Made by a program: the position numbers and the translations under genes
Part shown: one piece after another, positions 34,279 to 35,119 of the stretch
Layout: every line of letters starts with the position of its first letter
Numbering within the stretch: position 1 is the first letter of the stretch
Assembly: GCA_900180385.1 (NCBI GenBank)
Contig: FXLX01000017.1
Coordinates: 1 to 35,119, forward strand
Direction of reading: 5' to 3'
From: an uncultured Candidatus Thioglobus sp.
Lineage (GTDB): Bacteria; Pseudomonadota; Gammaproteobacteria; PS1; Pseudothioglobaceae
Length of the DNA stretch: 35,119 nucleotides
Notes under the pieces: model-generated
What the model was told of the DNA's origin: nothing
What the model saw: the letters and a program-made list of their open reading frames with translations, nothing else
Database searches by the model: none

Positions 34279-34428
34279 TTACTTAACCATTTTTTTGTCT
34301 GTCAGTTGCTTTTGATACATCTGAATTGCCTTGCGTATTAGTACACTTTTTGAAAGATTCTGATCGGATGCCATCTTGCCAATTTGATCAAAAAAATCGT
34401 CTTGAGTTTTTAAAGTAATCGTCTTCAT
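34279..34428 (-). CDS. Ribbon-helix-helix antitoxin (N-terminal part)
   Basis: 49 residues: KTITLKTQDDFFDQIGKMAS (strand and first helix), DQNLSKSVLIRKAIQMYQKQ (second helix). A CopG/MetJ-like DNA-binding fold, located where the antitoxin of the MazF-like toxin would be. The TAA at 34279-34281 is followed in frame by the segment 34177-34278, so the gene may be truncated. The ATG follows an AT-rich stretch with no clear ribosome binding site. Confidence 0.65.
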   Translation of the reverse strand: MKTITLKTQDDFFDQIGKMASDQNLSKSVLIRKAIQMYQKQLTDKKMVK

Positions 34429-34580
34429 GGTATTTTTTTTAGGTCATTTAAATTGATTTTTTCTACTTCAAAACTTTAAAGTGTACAAATATTATCAATA
34501 TATTCGCCTTATACTCTGATTACGTCACGGCTACCGCACTGCAAACCTTTAAATGCTGGTTAGCAGTAATAATATTACTT
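34429..34580. other. Non-coding gap upstream of the MazF cassette and IS30
   Basis: No gene visible. On the minus strand AT-rich sequence with TTTGTACACTTTAAAG (near 34480) probably contains the antitoxin promoter. The part next to the IS30 end (34500-34580) is less AT-rich and shows nothing recognisable. Confidence 0.4.
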
Positions 34581-35119
34581 GAATTCACATAACAAGTGCA
34601 ATTTTAATTGTAATTAAATAGCCAGTTGTAATAAACTTTGCTATTTTCTTACTACGGGAAATTGCAATGAATTATCAACAACTGACTAACGATGAACGAT
34701 ACCAGATAAAAGCGTGTTTACAACTACATATGAATCAGATTGGCATTGCCAATCTGTTAAACAGAAGTCCGGCAACTATCTCACGTGAGATTAAACGTAA
34801 TACTGGCAAACGAGGCTATCGACCCAAGCAAGCCAATGAGCTTGCTACTATACGTAGATTAACTGCCAGTAAAAGCATTAAGCTCACACCAGAACTTAGA
34901 CAAGACATTATAGAGCTAATCAAACAAGAGATCAGCCCAGAACAAGCTTGTGATTATCTTATAACGCACGGTAAAACTAAGCTACATCATGAGACTATTT
35001 ACAGAATGTTACTGCAAGATAAGCGTGCTGGTGGCACGCTCTATAAGCATCTTAGACACCTGCACAAAAGCCATCGTAAGCGCTATGGTAGTTATGAGCG
35101 CAGAGGACGAATCAAGAAC
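34581..35119 (+). mobile_element. IS30-family insertion sequence, left part
   Basis: The left inverted repeat is at 34581-34605 (GAATTCACATAACAAGTGCA and following), the partner of the repeat seen at 1464-1488. The transposase gene begins at 34667. The right part of the element lies beyond the window. Confidence 0.8.
34667..35119 (+). CDS. IS30-family transposase, N-terminal 151 residues (runs off the window)
   Basis: Begins MNYQQLTNDERYQIKACLQL, then HMNQIGIANLLNRSPATISREIKRN, the helix-turn-helix of IS30 transposases, followed by GYRPKQANELATIRR, LTPELRQDIIELIKQEISPE and HHETIYRMLLQDK. The catalytic DDE domain lies outside the window. A GGGAA lies nine bases before the ATG. Its frame is open to the window end, so this copy may be active; the copy at 1382-1488 is only a remnant in the same orientation. 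Confidence 0.93.
   Translation, partial: MNYQQLTNDERYQIKACLQLHMNQIGIANLLNRSPATISREIKRNTGKRGYRPKQANELATIRRLTASKSIKLTPELRQDIIELIKQEISPEQACDYLITHGKTKLHHETIYRMLLQDKRAGGTLYKHLRHLHKSHRKRYGSYERRGRIKN

Noticed and set aside
1..35119. tRNA or rRNA genes as island attachment sites
   Set aside because: No tRNA-like TTCGAATC/TTCAAATC arm with cloverleaf context or rRNA sequence was noticed on either strand; a covariance search would be decisive.

Overview
The window is AT-rich DNA, roughly one third G+C by eye. It comes from a bacterium, most likely a gammaproteobacterium: the sugar-nucleotide genes resemble Pseudomonas/Escherichia O-antigen genes, and the P2-type integrase tail and several toxin-antitoxin cassettes fit. 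Genus cannot be fixed from the sequence. The high load of insertion-sequence debris and decaying toxin-antitoxin genes would fit a host-associated or symbiotic lineage, but that is only inference.

Layout. Positions 1-1690 are mobile-element wreckage: the start of a Fic-like gene, the C-terminal end of a P2-type integrase, a degenerate 961-bp IS3-family element carrying four copies of a GC-rich hairpin motif, and the last ~105 bp of an IS30-family element. Positions 1692-32796 are one long minus-strand surface-polysaccharide locus of 24 genes, many overlapping by 4-23 bp. It is interrupted once (about 3640-6720) by an accessory insert holding a ParD/ParE-type toxin-antitoxin pair, a gene of the 'GPK..N..HGL' family, an XRE repressor and a divergent tyrosine recombinase broken by an amber codon. 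Positions 32957-34428 hold a DUF2442/DUF4160 pair and a MazF-type cassette in which both toxin and antitoxin frames are broken. The window ends inside an intact-looking IS30 transposase.

Function of the locus. Read in transcription order it encodes: UDP-GalNAc and UDP-GalNAcA synthesis (WbpP/TviC-like and WbpO/TviB-like); a lipid-linked-glycan type ABC exporter; a pseudaminic acid (Pse) pathway PseC-PseF-PseG-formyltransferase-PseI; a capsule-type glycosyltransferase; an acetyltransferase; two unusual fusions (SpsF-like cytidylyltransferase + NeuB-like synthase, and GT2 + CMP-sugar cytidylyltransferase-like domain); a polysaccharide deacetylase; a polysialyltransferase-like protein; a Wzy polymerase; two GT4 enzymes; an SDR enzyme; the FnlA-FnlB-FnlC route to UDP-L-FucNAc with a GT4 enzyme; then an SDR reductase/epimerase, a small initiating sugar-phosphate transferase and the membrane dehydratase WbpM, a set that in other bacteria makes and transfers QuiNAc or D-FucNAc. 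The predicted glycan is a Wzy-polymerised repeat with a 6-deoxy-HexNAc at the reducing end, plus L-FucNAc, GalNAcA and one or two nonulosonic acids.

Most interesting points: (i) no PseB or PseH is present; FnlA makes the same intermediate as PseB, and a formyltransferase sits where PseH is expected, predicting an N-formylated pseudaminic acid; (ii) a second nonulosonate synthase is fused to a cytidylyltransferase, with a second cytidylyltransferase-like domain fused to a GT2 enzyme next door; (iii) no Wzx flippase is visible and an ABC transporter probably replaces it; (iv) a 30-bp palindrome overlaps the start codon of the broken integrase; (v) a family of GC-rich hairpin repeats sits at deletion points of the dead IS3 element.
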